Below, one piece after another: positions 25,131 through 33,427 of a stretch of 64,000 nucleotides of DNA; the first letter of the stretch is position 1; the number at the start of each line of letters is the position of its first letter. A model generated the notes under the pieces. The model was not told the DNA's origin, did not search any database, and saw only the letters and a list, made by a program, of their open reading frames with translations. The stretch covers positions 44,081 through 108,080 of the forward strand of contig CAZTOW010000033.1 in NCBI GenBank assembly GCA_964615375.1. The letters are read 5' to 3'. The DNA is from CAZKWG01 sp964615375. GTDB taxonomy: Bacteria; Myxococcota_A; UBA796; CAZKWG01. The translations under genes and the position numbers were made by a program.

Positions 25131-26408
25131 CTACCGAAGCTCGTACAGTCGCCAGCCCTCCGCCTCGAAGGCGAGCTCCAGGCCGTCGGGCGCCGGGCCG
25201 CGCAGCAGGGGGGCGAGCCCGGGGAAGCTGGCCCCCACCCGCTCGGCGTCCAGGGCCAGCGAGCGCACCCCCCGCGCCCGCGCCTCGCGGATCAGCCGCT
25301 CGGGGTCCAGGCGACGAGGATCTCCGCCCAGGCTGCGCAGGTTGGCCGCGCCCATCAGCCAGCCGTCCCGGCGCTGGTGGTAGAGGGGCGAGCTGCTCAG
25401 GGTGGGCGGCGGGAGCGGGAAGGCGGCGATCTCGCGGAGGGCCTGCTCACCGTCGCCGGGCCGCAGCAGGGCGGGGAGCTGGAGGCTCATGGCCAGCAGC
25501 GCGGGCAGGGCGAGCCAGCGGCGGCGCTCCACAGGCAGCAGCCCCCCGAGCCCGAGGCCGGTGACCAGGGTGGCGGGCAGCACGAGGCGAGGGTTGGAGA
25601 AGGCGAGGCCCACGCCCACGACGTGCAGCAGCCCCCAGCTCAGGAGCGCGGTACAGACCCGGTCCTTCCGGTAGATCCCCCACAGCAGCCCGGCGATCCC
25701 CAGCCCGCCCCAGAGCGTGCCCCAGGCCGTCCAGGCCGCCCGCCCCGCGCCCACCGGCAGGCGCCGAAGGGTCTCCCCGATGGCGCCCGGCGGCCCGCCG
25801 CCGCCGATCGCGATGTTCTGGGACTGGTCGGGCAGCGGGCTCACCCCGAGCCAGAGGGCCACCCCCCAGTGCGGCGCGGTCGCCAGGATGAAGGCCAGCA
25901 AGGCCCGACCGCGCCGCGGCGCCAGGATCAGCACGCCGGGCAGGGCGGCGATGCCGGTGTAGCGCACCAGGCAGCTCGCCCCCAGCAGCACCCCCGCCAG
26001 CGCCGGCCGCTCGCGGGCCGCCGCCAGCGCCCCGAGCCCCAGCGCCGCCGCCCCCAGGTCCGTGCCCTCCGTGCTCCCCCACAGCAGGAAGCCCGGCACC
26101 GCCGCCATCGCCAGCGCCGCCCCCGGGCCCGCCAGCCGCGCCGCCGCCAGCGCCGCCCCGATCCCAGCCAGCGCCGAGAGGACCTTGCCCGCCACGAGCA
26201 CATCGCCCAGCAGCGCCCGCGCCCCCAGCAGCAGGGCCGGGTAGCCGATCGGGTAGAGCCCGCTGACCAGCTCCTGGCCCTCCGACAGCCGCCGCGCGCG
26301 GTTGGCGAAGCTGAGGAAGTCCACGAAGACCAGCCCGGGGTGCGCCGCGGCCAGCAGGGCGAGCAGGAGCCCGAGGCCGGCTGCGAGGGCCAGATCGGTG
26401 CGGGTCAT
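25131..26408 (-). CDS. Polytopic membrane protein, GT-C glycosyltransferase-like
   Basis: 425 aa with about nine or ten hydrophobic segments. The first periplasmic loop (FVDFLSFANRARRLSEGQELVSGLYPIGYPALL) has the shape of GT-C (ArnT/PMT-like) enzymes, in which an acidic residue just after the first membrane helix is catalytic (here Asp near FVDF). The C-terminal 90 residues form a soluble domain (RSLGGDPRRLDPERLIREARARGVRSLALD). The likely role is transfer of a sugar from a lipid carrier, but substrate is not known and the assignment is by pattern only. 9 bp downstream of the M64 peptidase gene. Confidence 0.6.
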   Translation of the reverse strand: MTRTDLALAAGLGLLLALLAAAHPGLVFVDFLSFANRARRLSEGQELVSGLYPIGYPALLLGARALLGDVLVAGKVLSALAGIGAALAAARLAGPGAALAMAAVPGFLLWGSTEGTDLGAAALGLGALAAARERPALAGVLLGASCLVRYTGIAALPGVLILAPRRGRALLAFILATAPHWGVALWLGVSPLPDQSQNIAIGGGGPPGAIGETLRRLPVGAGRAAWTAWGTLWGGLGIAGLLWGIYRKDRVCTALLSWGLLHVVGVGLAFSNPRLVLPATLVTGLGLGGLLPVERRRWLALPALLAMSLQLPALLRPGDGEQALREIAAFPLPPPTLSSSPLYHQRRDGWLMGAANLRSLGGDPRRLDPERLIREARARGVRSLALDAERVGASFPGLAPLLRGPAPDGLELAFEAEGWRLYELR

Positions 26409-26417
26409 CGGACGACC

Positions 26418-27992
26418 CTACTCCAGATCGAAGCTCCAGGTCTCGGTGATCGCGTCGGCGCGCTCCCGGGCCCGGTCGGTCTCCAGGGTCGCGGCCAGCG
26501 TGAGCGTCTGGCCGGCGCGCCCGGCCAGGTCTTCGGCGGGGACGGTCACGCTCTCCTCGCTGCTGCCCGACCAGAGCAGCGCGTCGTCGGCGTACACTTC
26601 AACCAGGAGTGGGATCGGCGCGTCCAGGGTGAAGGTGAGCCCGGCCTCGTCCTGGCTCCAGTCCAGCGTGTCCACCGGATCGGCGAAGCTGAGCACCTGC
26701 TGGACGATCTGCTCGGCGCAGGGCGAGCAGAGCTCGCCGCCGTCGGAGTCCTCCATCAGGCAGGTCTGCATGGGGCGGTAGAGCTCGCGGCAGCTCATCG
26801 CGCCCTGGAAGGCGCCGACCACGTCCTCGTACTGATCGCGCTCGGGTGTGGGCAGCGGGGTCTCGTCCTCGATCCAGGCGGACCAGGGCGGGCTCTCCGG
26901 GTCATCGGTGACGTTGGGCGGGAGCGTGTCGGAGAGGATGCAGGCGTCGCCCATGTACTCGTCGCCCAGGTGGCCGAGGGCGTGGCCGAGCTCGTGCACG
27001 CTGGTCTGGCCGAGCTGGTCGAGGCCGGTGGTCGCGGTGGCGAAGTGCACCGACATGCCGCCCTGCTTCTCCGAATTGGAGAGGACCAGGACCACGTCCC
27101 AGGGCACGACCGAGACCGCGCGCGCCACCTCCCATTGCTGGAGCTGAAAGACCGAGCGGGTGTCGTAGTCGGTGCCCAGCAGGCTGTTCACCCAGTTGAG
27201 CGGGAAGACGGTGCCGAAGGCGGTGTCGCGGGCGCGACACGCGTCGATGCAGTCGTAGCTGGCCCCGCTCTCGGCGCTGACGACGTCCACGCGGTGGACG
27301 TTGATGTAGGGCGTGAGCTCGGAGAAGGGGGCCTTGGACAGCAGCGCGTCCATGACCTCCAGCGCGTCCTGTGCGTAGTCCGCGAGCTGGTCCTCAGTGT
27401 AGCCGTCCCCGGCGATGACGACGTCCAGGCGGTTCTCCGAGGGACCGGCGTCGTAGAGGGTCTCCCAGCCCACCACCGCGTCAGACGTGCCCTGGTCGTC
27501 GGTGCCCGCCTCGGCCAGATCGTAGCTGCCCACGTTGCTGTAGGTGCCGTCCTCGCCGCGGAGCTGCAGGCGCACGCGGTCAGCGCCGTCCAGCAGGGGC
27601 GCCACCACCGGGAAGCGCCCCAGCAGCGGGAAGACCGCCAGGATGTCGTAGCCGGTCTCTTCGGAGTAGTAGGCCAGGAAGTCGCGGACCGTGATGGGGC
27701 CGGGCGTGGAGCGCTCGTAGAGCACCCGATCGCTCGCGTCCAGGACCTGGTAGCGAAAGGCCCAGGTGTCGTCCTCGGGCGCGTCCAGGTCCACCCAGTA
27801 CTCGCCGCTCACGCTGCCCTCGACCGTGGCGAAGCCGTCCGCGCCGAGCTCGACGAGCAGCTCCACCGCGGGCGCCCGGTGGGCCAGGGCCTCCCGCTCC
27901 ACCACCGTGGGCACCCGGGCCTCGCCGGTCTCGCCCGCCGTGTCGCCTTTGTCGTCCGCGCAGCCCAGCAGGAGGAGCAGCAGCGGGCCCAT
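26418..27992 (-). CDS. M64-family (IgA peptidase M64) metallopeptidase, lipoprotein
   Basis: 524 aa. MGPLLLLLLGCADDKGDTAG is a lipoprotein leader (lipobox LLGC) with an acidic Thr/Gly linker. Residues 40-170 form a beta-rich N-terminal domain, then comes the M64 catalytic domain: RLDVVIAGDGYTEDQL at its start, YINVHRVDVVSAESGA, and the zinc site HELGHALGHLGDEY with His333, Glu334 and His337. The family is known from Clostridium ramosum IgA protease and many secreted proteins of Myxococcota and Bacteroidota. A C-terminal beta domain (LTFTLDAPIPLLVEVYADD) follows. Its ATG overlaps the upstream stop by one base (TGATG). Confidence 0.88.
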   Translation of the reverse strand: MGPLLLLLLGCADDKGDTAGETGEARVPTVVEREALAHRAPAVELLVELGADGFATVEGSVSGEYWVDLDAPEDDTWAFRYQVLDASDRVLYERSTPGPITVRDFLAYYSEETGYDILAVFPLLGRFPVVAPLLDGADRVRLQLRGEDGTYSNVGSYDLAEAGTDDQGTSDAVVGWETLYDAGPSENRLDVVIAGDGYTEDQLADYAQDALEVMDALLSKAPFSELTPYINVHRVDVVSAESGASYDCIDACRARDTAFGTVFPLNWVNSLLGTDYDTRSVFQLQQWEVARAVSVVPWDVVLVLSNSEKQGGMSVHFATATTGLDQLGQTSVHELGHALGHLGDEYMGDACILSDTLPPNVTDDPESPPWSAWIEDETPLPTPERDQYEDVVGAFQGAMSCRELYRPMQTCLMEDSDGGELCSPCAEQIVQQVLSFADPVDTLDWSQDEAGLTFTLDAPIPLLVEVYADDALLWSGSSEESVTVPAEDLAGRAGQTLTLAATLETDRARERADAITETWSFDLE

Positions 27993-28384
27993 CAGAAGCG
28001 CGCGTCCGAGAGGCGCAGGGCCAGCCCGCGCAGGTACATCGGGTCCAGGCGCAGGTTGTTGAGGATCGCGTCCAGCTCGCCGTTGTCCAGGAAGATGCCG
28101 TGCTCCGGGCACCAGTCCAGCGTGACCCCGGCGTAGAGCTCCTGGCGCAGGTCCTCTCTGCAGACCGGGCAGGAGAGCTGGCGCGCGCGGTCCACCGGGG
28201 GCTCGACGGGCTTGCGGAACAGGTCGGCCCACTCAAAGGTGCCGTGGGCGTGCCGCTCCGCCTCGGTGATCAGCAGCAGCTCCTTCTGGTCGAGCCAGAG
28301 GCCGTGGGCGGCGCAGACGTCGATCTCGACGCCCTGGCGGCGCTCGCGCGCGGTGGGGAGGGAGCAGACGGGGCACCGGACCAT
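27992..28384 (-). CDS. Double zf-TFIIB-type zinc-ribbon protein
   Basis: 130 aa. Two copies of the zf-TFIIB pattern are visible: CPVCSLPTARERRQGVEIDVC with GLWLDQKELL (residues 4-40) and CPVCREDLRQELYAGVTLDWC with GIFLDNGELDAIL (residues 72-112). Each has CxxC ... C ... G-x-[WF]-L-D-x-x-E-L. These small cytoplasmic zinc proteins are of unknown function, usually one or two units long. It is the first gene of the seven-gene minus-strand run ending with DUF1501, divergent from the methyltransferase gene. Confidence 0.85.
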   Translation of the reverse strand: MVRCPVCSLPTARERRQGVEIDVCAAHGLWLDQKELLLITEAERHAHGTFEWADLFRKPVEPPVDRARQLSCPVCREDLRQELYAGVTLDWCPEHGIFLDNGELDAILNNLRLDPMYLRGLALRLSDARF

Positions 28385-28468
28385 GACGACCTCGCGGAGC
28401 GAGCCTTAACGGGTCCGGCGGTTCCCGGCGATGGAGCGCGTGTGGCAGGATGGCGGAGGAGGTGCGGC

Positions 28469-30028
28469 GTGGGCTGGCTCTCGGAGGACGCGACGCGGCT
28501 GGAGCTCGGCGGGCAGGTGGCGCTCTGGCACCGGCGGACGGGGCGACACGCCCTGCTCTCACGCGAGGCGGTGGACCTCCTGGACGCGCTCGGCGACCAG
28601 CGCCCGCCGGCCACGATGGTCCCCCTGCTGGCGAGGCTGGACGGGCTCTACCTCCTGCGCGTGAGCGCCGCGGCGCCCCTTCCCCGCCTGATCCCGGCGC
28701 ATTCGCGGCTGGTGCTGCTGCTCCCGGAGATCCCCGCCCTCTGGCTGCCGCTGCCCCTGCGCCGCACACCCGGCGGCCACGCCTACGCCGAGCGGCGGCT
28801 CAACCCGGCCGAGCTGCGCCTGTGGCGGGCGATGAACGGGGCGCGCCCGCTCTCCGAGGTGGCGCGGCGGGCCGGGCTCCGGGTGGACGAGGCCCTGCCC
28901 TTCGTCCTGGAGCTGACCCACCCCGAGATCCAGGCTTTACAGCTTCGGGACCGGCCGATCACGCGCCGCGAGCTGGGCCTGGAGCGCCTGGTCGCCCCCG
29001 AGCGCCCGCCCGCCGAGCGCCCCGAGCACAACCACGGGCCCTGGGGCGAGACCACGCTCTCGCACTACCACGCCGCCGAGATCACCGACGCGGCCACGCA
29101 CTTCGACGATCGCGAGACCACGGTCGCCCACGCCTTCGCCCTGCCGCACCCGGCGCTGGCCGGCGAGCCCTACGGCGCGCGCCTCTTTCGAGCCCTGGAC
29201 GCACGGGGGATGGTGCGCTCCGGGGCCCGCGTGCTGGAGATCGGGCCGGGGACCGGGGAGCTGGCCCGGCGCTGGACGGAGGCCGCGGAGGAGGCTGGGA
29301 AGCTCGGGGACTACACGCGGCTCGATCAGAGCCCCACCCTGCTGGCGGCGCAGCAGGAGCGCGCGCCTCGGACGCGAGGGCTGCTGGGGGACGCGACGCG
29401 GCTGCCGGTGGGAGACGGGAGCCTGGACCTGGTGCTGTGCAACGAGGTGATCGCCGACCTCAGCGCCGCGCCCTGGGACCCGCGCGCGCCCGCCGCCCCA
29501 GGCTCGCCCGCCGAGGCGCTGGAGGCGCTCGCCCGACGCTACGAGCTGGACCTGCTCCCGCCGGGGTCGCTCTACAACCTGGGGGCGATGAGGCTGGTCG
29601 AGGAGCTGGCCCGTGTGCTCGCCCCCGGCGGCGCCGCCTACCTCTCCGAATTCGGCGGCCCCGACGAGCTGCCCACCGAGACCGCGCAGCTCGACCACCC
29701 CGAGGTGAGCGTCCACTTCGGCCACCTCGCCGCCGTCGCCCGCGGGCTCGGCCTCGAGACCACGCTGCTGCCCCTGCCCGAGCTCCTGGGCATGGACCTG
29801 AGCGCCACCTGGCTCTCCCGCCACAGCTACGAGGCGCTGAGGGCGCGGATGCGGATGGAGGGGCGGCACCTGGAGGCGCGGGCCTGGACACCGGAGACCC
29901 TGGACCTGCCCTGGGAGGTCGAGGGCCTCCAGTGGGTCCCGGTCAGCGACCCCGGGCCGGGACCGCTGCCGACCCGCTTCTGGGCGCTGTTGTTGCGGCG
30001 CCCTTCGACCGTCAGCCTGGACGGATAG
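28469..30028 (+). CDS. SAM-dependent methyltransferase with N-terminal PqqD/winged-helix-like region
   Basis: 519 aa. The class I methyltransferase core starts near residue 250: motif I is RVLEIGPGTGELARRW, motif II region GLLGDATRLPVGDGSLDLVLCNEV, and post-I LARVLAPGGAAYLSEF. The N-terminal 200 residues contain LRLWRAMNGARPLSEVARRAGLRVDEAL, which looks like the PqqD or winged-helix modules of peptide-modifying systems. The start is GTG at 28469, with GGAGGAGG seven bases upstream; no ATG fits. The TIGR02147-like gene follows by 58 bp. Substrate unknown. Confidence 0.78.
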   Translation: MGWLSEDATRLELGGQVALWHRRTGRHALLSREAVDLLDALGDQRPPATMVPLLARLDGLYLLRVSAAAPLPRLIPAHSRLVLLLPEIPALWLPLPLRRTPGGHAYAERRLNPAELRLWRAMNGARPLSEVARRAGLRVDEALPFVLELTHPEIQALQLRDRPITRRELGLERLVAPERPPAERPEHNHGPWGETTLSHYHAAEITDAATHFDDRETTVAHAFALPHPALAGEPYGARLFRALDARGMVRSGARVLEIGPGTGELARRWTEAAEEAGKLGDYTRLDQSPTLLAAQQERAPRTRGLLGDATRLPVGDGSLDLVLCNEVIADLSAAPWDPRAPAAPGSPAEALEALARRYELDLLPPGSLYNLGAMRLVEELARVLAPGGAAYLSEFGGPDELPTETAQLDHPEVSVHFGHLAAVARGLGLETTLLPLPELLGMDLSATWLSRHSYEALRARMRMEGRHLEARAWTPETLDLPWEVEGLQWVPVSDPGPGPLPTRFWALLLRRPSTVSLDG

Positions 30029-30086
30029 CGGGGCTTGTCCGGGGCGGAGGAGGGGCGCTACGCTCCTTCGGACGACCGGAGCCGCG

Positions 30087-31907
30087 TTGCCCGACATCCT
30101 CGACTACCTCACGCTCCGCGACTTCCTGCGCGCCTGGGTCGCGGCGCGCCCGGAGGAGGAGAAGACGCCGCTGCTGCGCTGGATGGGCAAGCAGGTGGGC
30201 CTGTCCCGGGCGCAGATGTGGAACCTCGTCCTGGGCGCGCAGATCGAGGTCCAGGCTGAGCTGGTTCAGCCCCTCGCCCGCATGCTGGGCCTGGACGACC
30301 TGCGACGGGAGTACCTGCGCCGGCTCGTGGCGCTGCAGAGCGCGCCGCTGGCGGAGGCGCGCGCCGCCCGCCTGGAGGTGTGGGAGATGTACGCCGCCCG
30401 CGCGGGGCTGAGCGAGGAGATCTCCGCCCTGAAGGCCGACCACGAGGTAGAGCCGGGCGCGGGGGAGGCCCTGGTGGTGGCCGCCCTGCCGCTGCTGGAG
30501 GCCCACGCCGGGGCGGACACGGCCACGCGCATCGGCGAGGTGATGCCGGGCGGCCCCGATCCAGCCACAGTGGAGCTGGGGCTGGCCCTGGCGCGGGGCG
30601 GGCTCCGGCTCGGCGAGGCGCGCGGACCCCGCGTCGTGGCGCTCCCCGGGCTCTGCGCCCCGGGGAGCCTGGAGACCGCCTGCCACCACGGCGCGCTGAA
30701 CCTGCTGCGCGACGGGCTGTTTCGCGTCCCCCAGCGGGACCGGGAATTCCTCGTCGTGACGGCCACCCTGGACGCCGTGGCCGCGAGCGCCCTGGAGCGC
30801 GCCCAGCGGCGGATCTTCTCCGCGGTCCGCGAGGTGGCCCGGAGCACCGCGGAGCGCCCCGTGGACCGGCTGTGGCTGCTGTCCACCGGCGCCCTTCCGC
30901 TCACGAATTCGTCCGGTCGCGCTGACGGCACCCCGCCCCCGCCGGAGGTGCTGCGGGCGACGCGCTTGACGCAAGCTCCCTCCACAGTTATCGGCGTCGA
31001 GAGGTTCTCTTCGCCGTGCGGACACGCGCCGGGACAACCCTGTCTGCTCCACCACCTGCGCCTGGCGCCCTACTACCAGCTCTGGGTCCCCTGGCGCATG
31101 GGGCGGACCCGGCCCTCCAGCGTGGGCTGGTTCGCGCGGGAGCTGGAGCTGTCGCGGGCTCAGGCCCACGCCATCCTCACCGGCGCGGCGCGGCTGCAGC
31201 CCGAGTACGTACCGCGGCTGGCGCAGCTCCTGGAGCTGCCCGAGCAGGAGCGCCCCTACCTGGAGGGCATGGCCCGCCTCTCCATCGCCCGCGACCCGCA
31301 GGACCGGGCGCGGGAGCGGCTGGCGCTCACGGCTTACGCGAACCGGTACGGGGTCCGCACGGCCGACGGGGCCGGCTTCCAGATCGCGGCCCACTGGGGG
31401 TCGCGGGCCATCCGGGCGCTGGCCGATCTGGAGGGCTTCCGCACCAACCCGGACTGGATCTCGCTGCGCCTGGGGGGGCGGCTGACCCGGGGCGAGGCCT
31501 GGACCCTGGTGCAGGCCATGCTGAAGGTCGGGATGCTGGCGCCGCAGCCCGAGGGGCCCCCGCAGCTGGCCGAGGTGGAGCGGGCCTGGACGGCCGAGGA
31601 GGGCGACCCCCAGGCCGCGGACATCGCGGCCATCGCCGCCCACGACAGCTGGATCAGCCTGCTGCGCCGCGAGCTGGCGACGGGCGGCGCGCGGCTGGGG
31701 CTGCAGAGCTGGCTGCTGGCCCTGCCCGAGAGCGCCCTACCCCGGGTTCAACGCGCCCGGGAGGCGTACCGCGAGGAGGTGGCCGAGATCGTCCGAGCCG
31801 CCCACGCGCGCCGTCAGGAAGGTACAAGCCGCCTGGACCGAGCGCTGATGGCCGGGCTCTGGCTCTGCCCTTTCACCGTGGACCTGCAGACCCTTCGCTG
31901 GCGGTGA
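30087..31907 (+). CDS. Double-length TIGR02147/DUF4423-like protein
   Basis: 606 aa, about twice the usual length of the family. Two similar halves are visible: DILDYLTLRDFLRAWVAARP with LSRAQMWNLVLGAQIEVQAE and LARMLGLDDLRREYLRRLVA in the first, and YYQLWVPWRMGRTRPSSVGW with LSRAQAHAILTGAARLQPEY and LAQLLELPEQERPYLEGMAR from about residue 330 in the second. In each half the helix-turn-helix-like segment with LSRAQ is followed by the family helices. TIGR02147 proteins are found in Fibrobacter, Bdellovibrio and myxobacteria and are thought to be regulators. Start TTG at 30087 with CCGGAG upstream. Downstream of the methyltransferase gene. Confidence 0.65.
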   Translation: MPDILDYLTLRDFLRAWVAARPEEEKTPLLRWMGKQVGLSRAQMWNLVLGAQIEVQAELVQPLARMLGLDDLRREYLRRLVALQSAPLAEARAARLEVWEMYAARAGLSEEISALKADHEVEPGAGEALVVAALPLLEAHAGADTATRIGEVMPGGPDPATVELGLALARGGLRLGEARGPRVVALPGLCAPGSLETACHHGALNLLRDGLFRVPQRDREFLVVTATLDAVAASALERAQRRIFSAVREVARSTAERPVDRLWLLSTGALPLTNSSGRADGTPPPPEVLRATRLTQAPSTVIGVERFSSPCGHAPGQPCLLHHLRLAPYYQLWVPWRMGRTRPSSVGWFARELELSRAQAHAILTGAARLQPEYVPRLAQLLELPEQERPYLEGMARLSIARDPQDRARERLALTAYANRYGVRTADGAGFQIAAHWGSRAIRALADLEGFRTNPDWISLRLGGRLTRGEAWTLVQAMLKVGMLAPQPEGPPQLAEVERAWTAEEGDPQAADIAAIAAHDSWISLLRRELATGGARLGLQSWLLALPESALPRVQRAREAYREEVAEIVRAAHARRQEGTSRLDRALMAGLWLCPFTVDLQTLRWR

Positions 31908-31950
31908 GGGCGCGGCGCACCGCGTGGTCCGGCCGCCTCCAGGAGCGAAC

Positions 31951-32472
31951 ATGAGGCGTCTCCTTCCCCTGCTCGTCCTGCTGGGCGGCGCGGCCCTGGC
32001 CTCCGTCGACTGGGACTACAACCCCCCGGGCCTGCGTCCCGACCAGCGCGGCGCGCTGAGCACCCTCCAGAAGCCGGTCGTCTCCACCGCCATCCGCCCC
32101 TGGACCGCCCCGCGCCCCGCCCACGACCGGATCGCCTGGTCCGCGCCGCTGGCCGCCGCCGCCGCCGTGGACCGCGAGGGCCGGGAGACCGAGCTGCCCG
32201 TCGCCCTCGGCCAGGATCTGTCCGACCCGCTCCGCCTGCCCGAGGACGCCGTGGCGCTCCGCGTCTGGCTGGACGGGCCGCTGACGGTCAGCGTGGACGG
32301 ACGGATCCAGCGCTCGCTGGCGCTGGACACGCTGGAGATCCCGCTGGTCGAGCCCGGCGCGGGCGACGTGCGCGTGGAGCTGAGCTTCGGTCCGCTCTCA
32401 GGGCTCGGCGCTCTGGACGAGGCCGCCCTCGCCCGGAGGCTGGAGGACGGGGCCCTCGCCGCGCCGTGGTGA
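31951..32472 (+). CDS. Secreted hypothetical protein, 173 aa
   Basis: MRRLLPLLVLLGGAALASVDWDY is a Sec signal peptide (cleavage likely after ALA). The mature region has a beta pattern (DAVALRVWLDGPLTVSVDGRIQRSLALDTLEIPLVEPGAGDVRVELSFG in alternating strands) but no family I can name. AGGAG lies 5 bases before the ATG. The last 75 bp overlap the convergent gene at 32398. Confidence 0.6.
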   Translation: MRRLLPLLVLLGGAALASVDWDYNPPGLRPDQRGALSTLQKPVVSTAIRPWTAPRPAHDRIAWSAPLAAAAAVDREGRETELPVALGQDLSDPLRLPEDAVALRVWLDGPLTVSVDGRIQRSLALDTLEIPLVEPGAGDVRVELSFGPLSGLGALDEAALARRLEDGALAAPW

Positions 32473-32811
32473 TCGCAGGCGCTCCCGCAGCGCTCTCAGC
32501 CCCTTGTCCAGGAGGACGGCGTGAGGGTCGGGGTGCGGGACGAAGGCGAAGCCCAGGCTGTTCATGGCCTCCTCGATGCCCGGCCGGCACGCCTCGACGG
32601 TGGCCAGCAGCTCGAGGGTCACGCCCAGCTCGCGGAGCAGGGTACCGGGATCGGGGGGGCTCCCGTCGGCGTACGCGGCGCTGAAGCGCCGGACCTGGTG
32701 GTGCAGGCGGGTCGCCGTCGCGGCCAGGCGTCGCGCGTCCTCGGCGAGGGTGGCGCTCTCGTCCCAGAGCGTGCAGAGGGCCTCGGTGTCTTCCAGTCGG
32801 GTAGGGTCCAT
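32398..32811 (-). CDS. Small helical hypothetical protein, 137 aa
   Basis: The protein begins MDPTRLEDTEALCTLWDESA with GGAGG four bases before the ATG at 32811, and is almost all helical (TLAEDARRLAATATRLHHQVRRF, LLRELGVTLELLATVEACRPGI). No family recognised. The C-terminal 25 codons overlap the convergent gene at 31951; the overlap is long for this genome, so one of the two 3' ends may be wrongly called or the overlap may be real and of regulatory effect. Confidence 0.55.
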   Translation of the reverse strand: MDPTRLEDTEALCTLWDESATLAEDARRLAATATRLHHQVRRFSAAYADGSPPDPGTLLRELGVTLELLATVEACRPGIEEAMNSLGFAFVPHPDPHAVLLDKGLRALRERLRSPRRGEGPVLQPPGEGGLVQSAEP

Positions 32812-32960
32812 GGTGCCTCCGGTTGGGGTGCCCGGGAGGGTTATGGCGCCGGAGGCTGGGCGAGCGGGGACGCGGAGTTCCACCCCTGGTGGAGATCTGC
32901 GGTCAGTGGCGCTGGACAGGGCTGGGTGCGGTCAGCGATCCGAGGGATCGAAGATCGCGC

Positions 32961-32991
32961 TGGACAGCCCCCCCCCCTCTCCTGCTATGCT
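32961..32991 (+). promoter_or_regulatory. Promoter candidate with a C10 tract in the spacer
   Basis: A -35 box TGGACA (32961-32966, 5 of 6 to consensus) and a -10 box TATGCT (32986-32991, 4 of 6) are separated by 19 bases that contain ten consecutive C residues (32968-32977). The first gene starts 36 bp further on. Loss of two C residues would give the optimum 17-base spacer. An 11-bp sequence containing the -35 box (GCGCTGGACAG, 32957-32967) also occurs 48 bp upstream at 32909-32919. Boxes and tract are seen; promoter activity and phase variation are inference. Confidence 0.4.
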
Positions 32992-33026
32992 CTCCCTGTC
33001 AACCCCCTGATGATTGGGAGCGCGCG

Positions 33027-33425
33027 ATGGCGAAGTATCGGGTTCAGGTCTTTCCCAGGAAGGTTCGCGAGTCCGAAGGGAACGGTACGACTCGGGCGCA
33101 CCGGATCTCCGCGGAGGCGCAGAAGGGGCTGGGGCAGGGGATGAAGATCCTCTTCCATGGTCGGGTGTACGCGGTGTCGGCGAACGCGCGCCTGGACTTC
33201 CAGGTCAAGACAGGATCGTTCCCGCTCAGCGCCTCCGATGAGCCGCTGAGCGTGACCCTGACCGGGACCTGCACGAACATCACCACCACAGGCGCGTTCA
33301 GCTTCTCGACGACCACCGATCTCCACACCGACGTGGAGTGCTGGGCAGACGTCTCCGCGAGCTCGGGCACCACCCAGACGACCGTGGACTTCGAGCTCTG
33401 GTCCACCGTGATCACGCAGACCTGA
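33027..33425 (+). CDS. Small beta-rich protein, first gene of the repeat locus
   Basis: 132 aa, no signal peptide. After a basic N-terminus (MAKYRVQVFPRKVRESEG) it is a run of Thr/Ser-rich strands (ANARLDFQVKTGSFPLSA, DEPLSVTLTGTCTNITTTG, DVECWADVSASSGTTQTTVDFELWS). The C-terminal strand pattern is like that of the 114-aa proteins of the array (WIRADAFTCFVAWSVSG ... SATVSLEL), suggesting a distant relationship, by eye only. GGGAG lies upstream of the ATG. The hydrolase-like gene starts 3 bp after its stop. Confidence 0.65.
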   Translation: MAKYRVQVFPRKVRESEGNGTTRAHRISAEAQKGLGQGMKILFHGRVYAVSANARLDFQVKTGSFPLSASDEPLSVTLTGTCTNITTTGAFSFSTTTDLHTDVECWADVSASSGTTQTTVDFELWSTVITQT

Positions 33426-33427
33426 GC

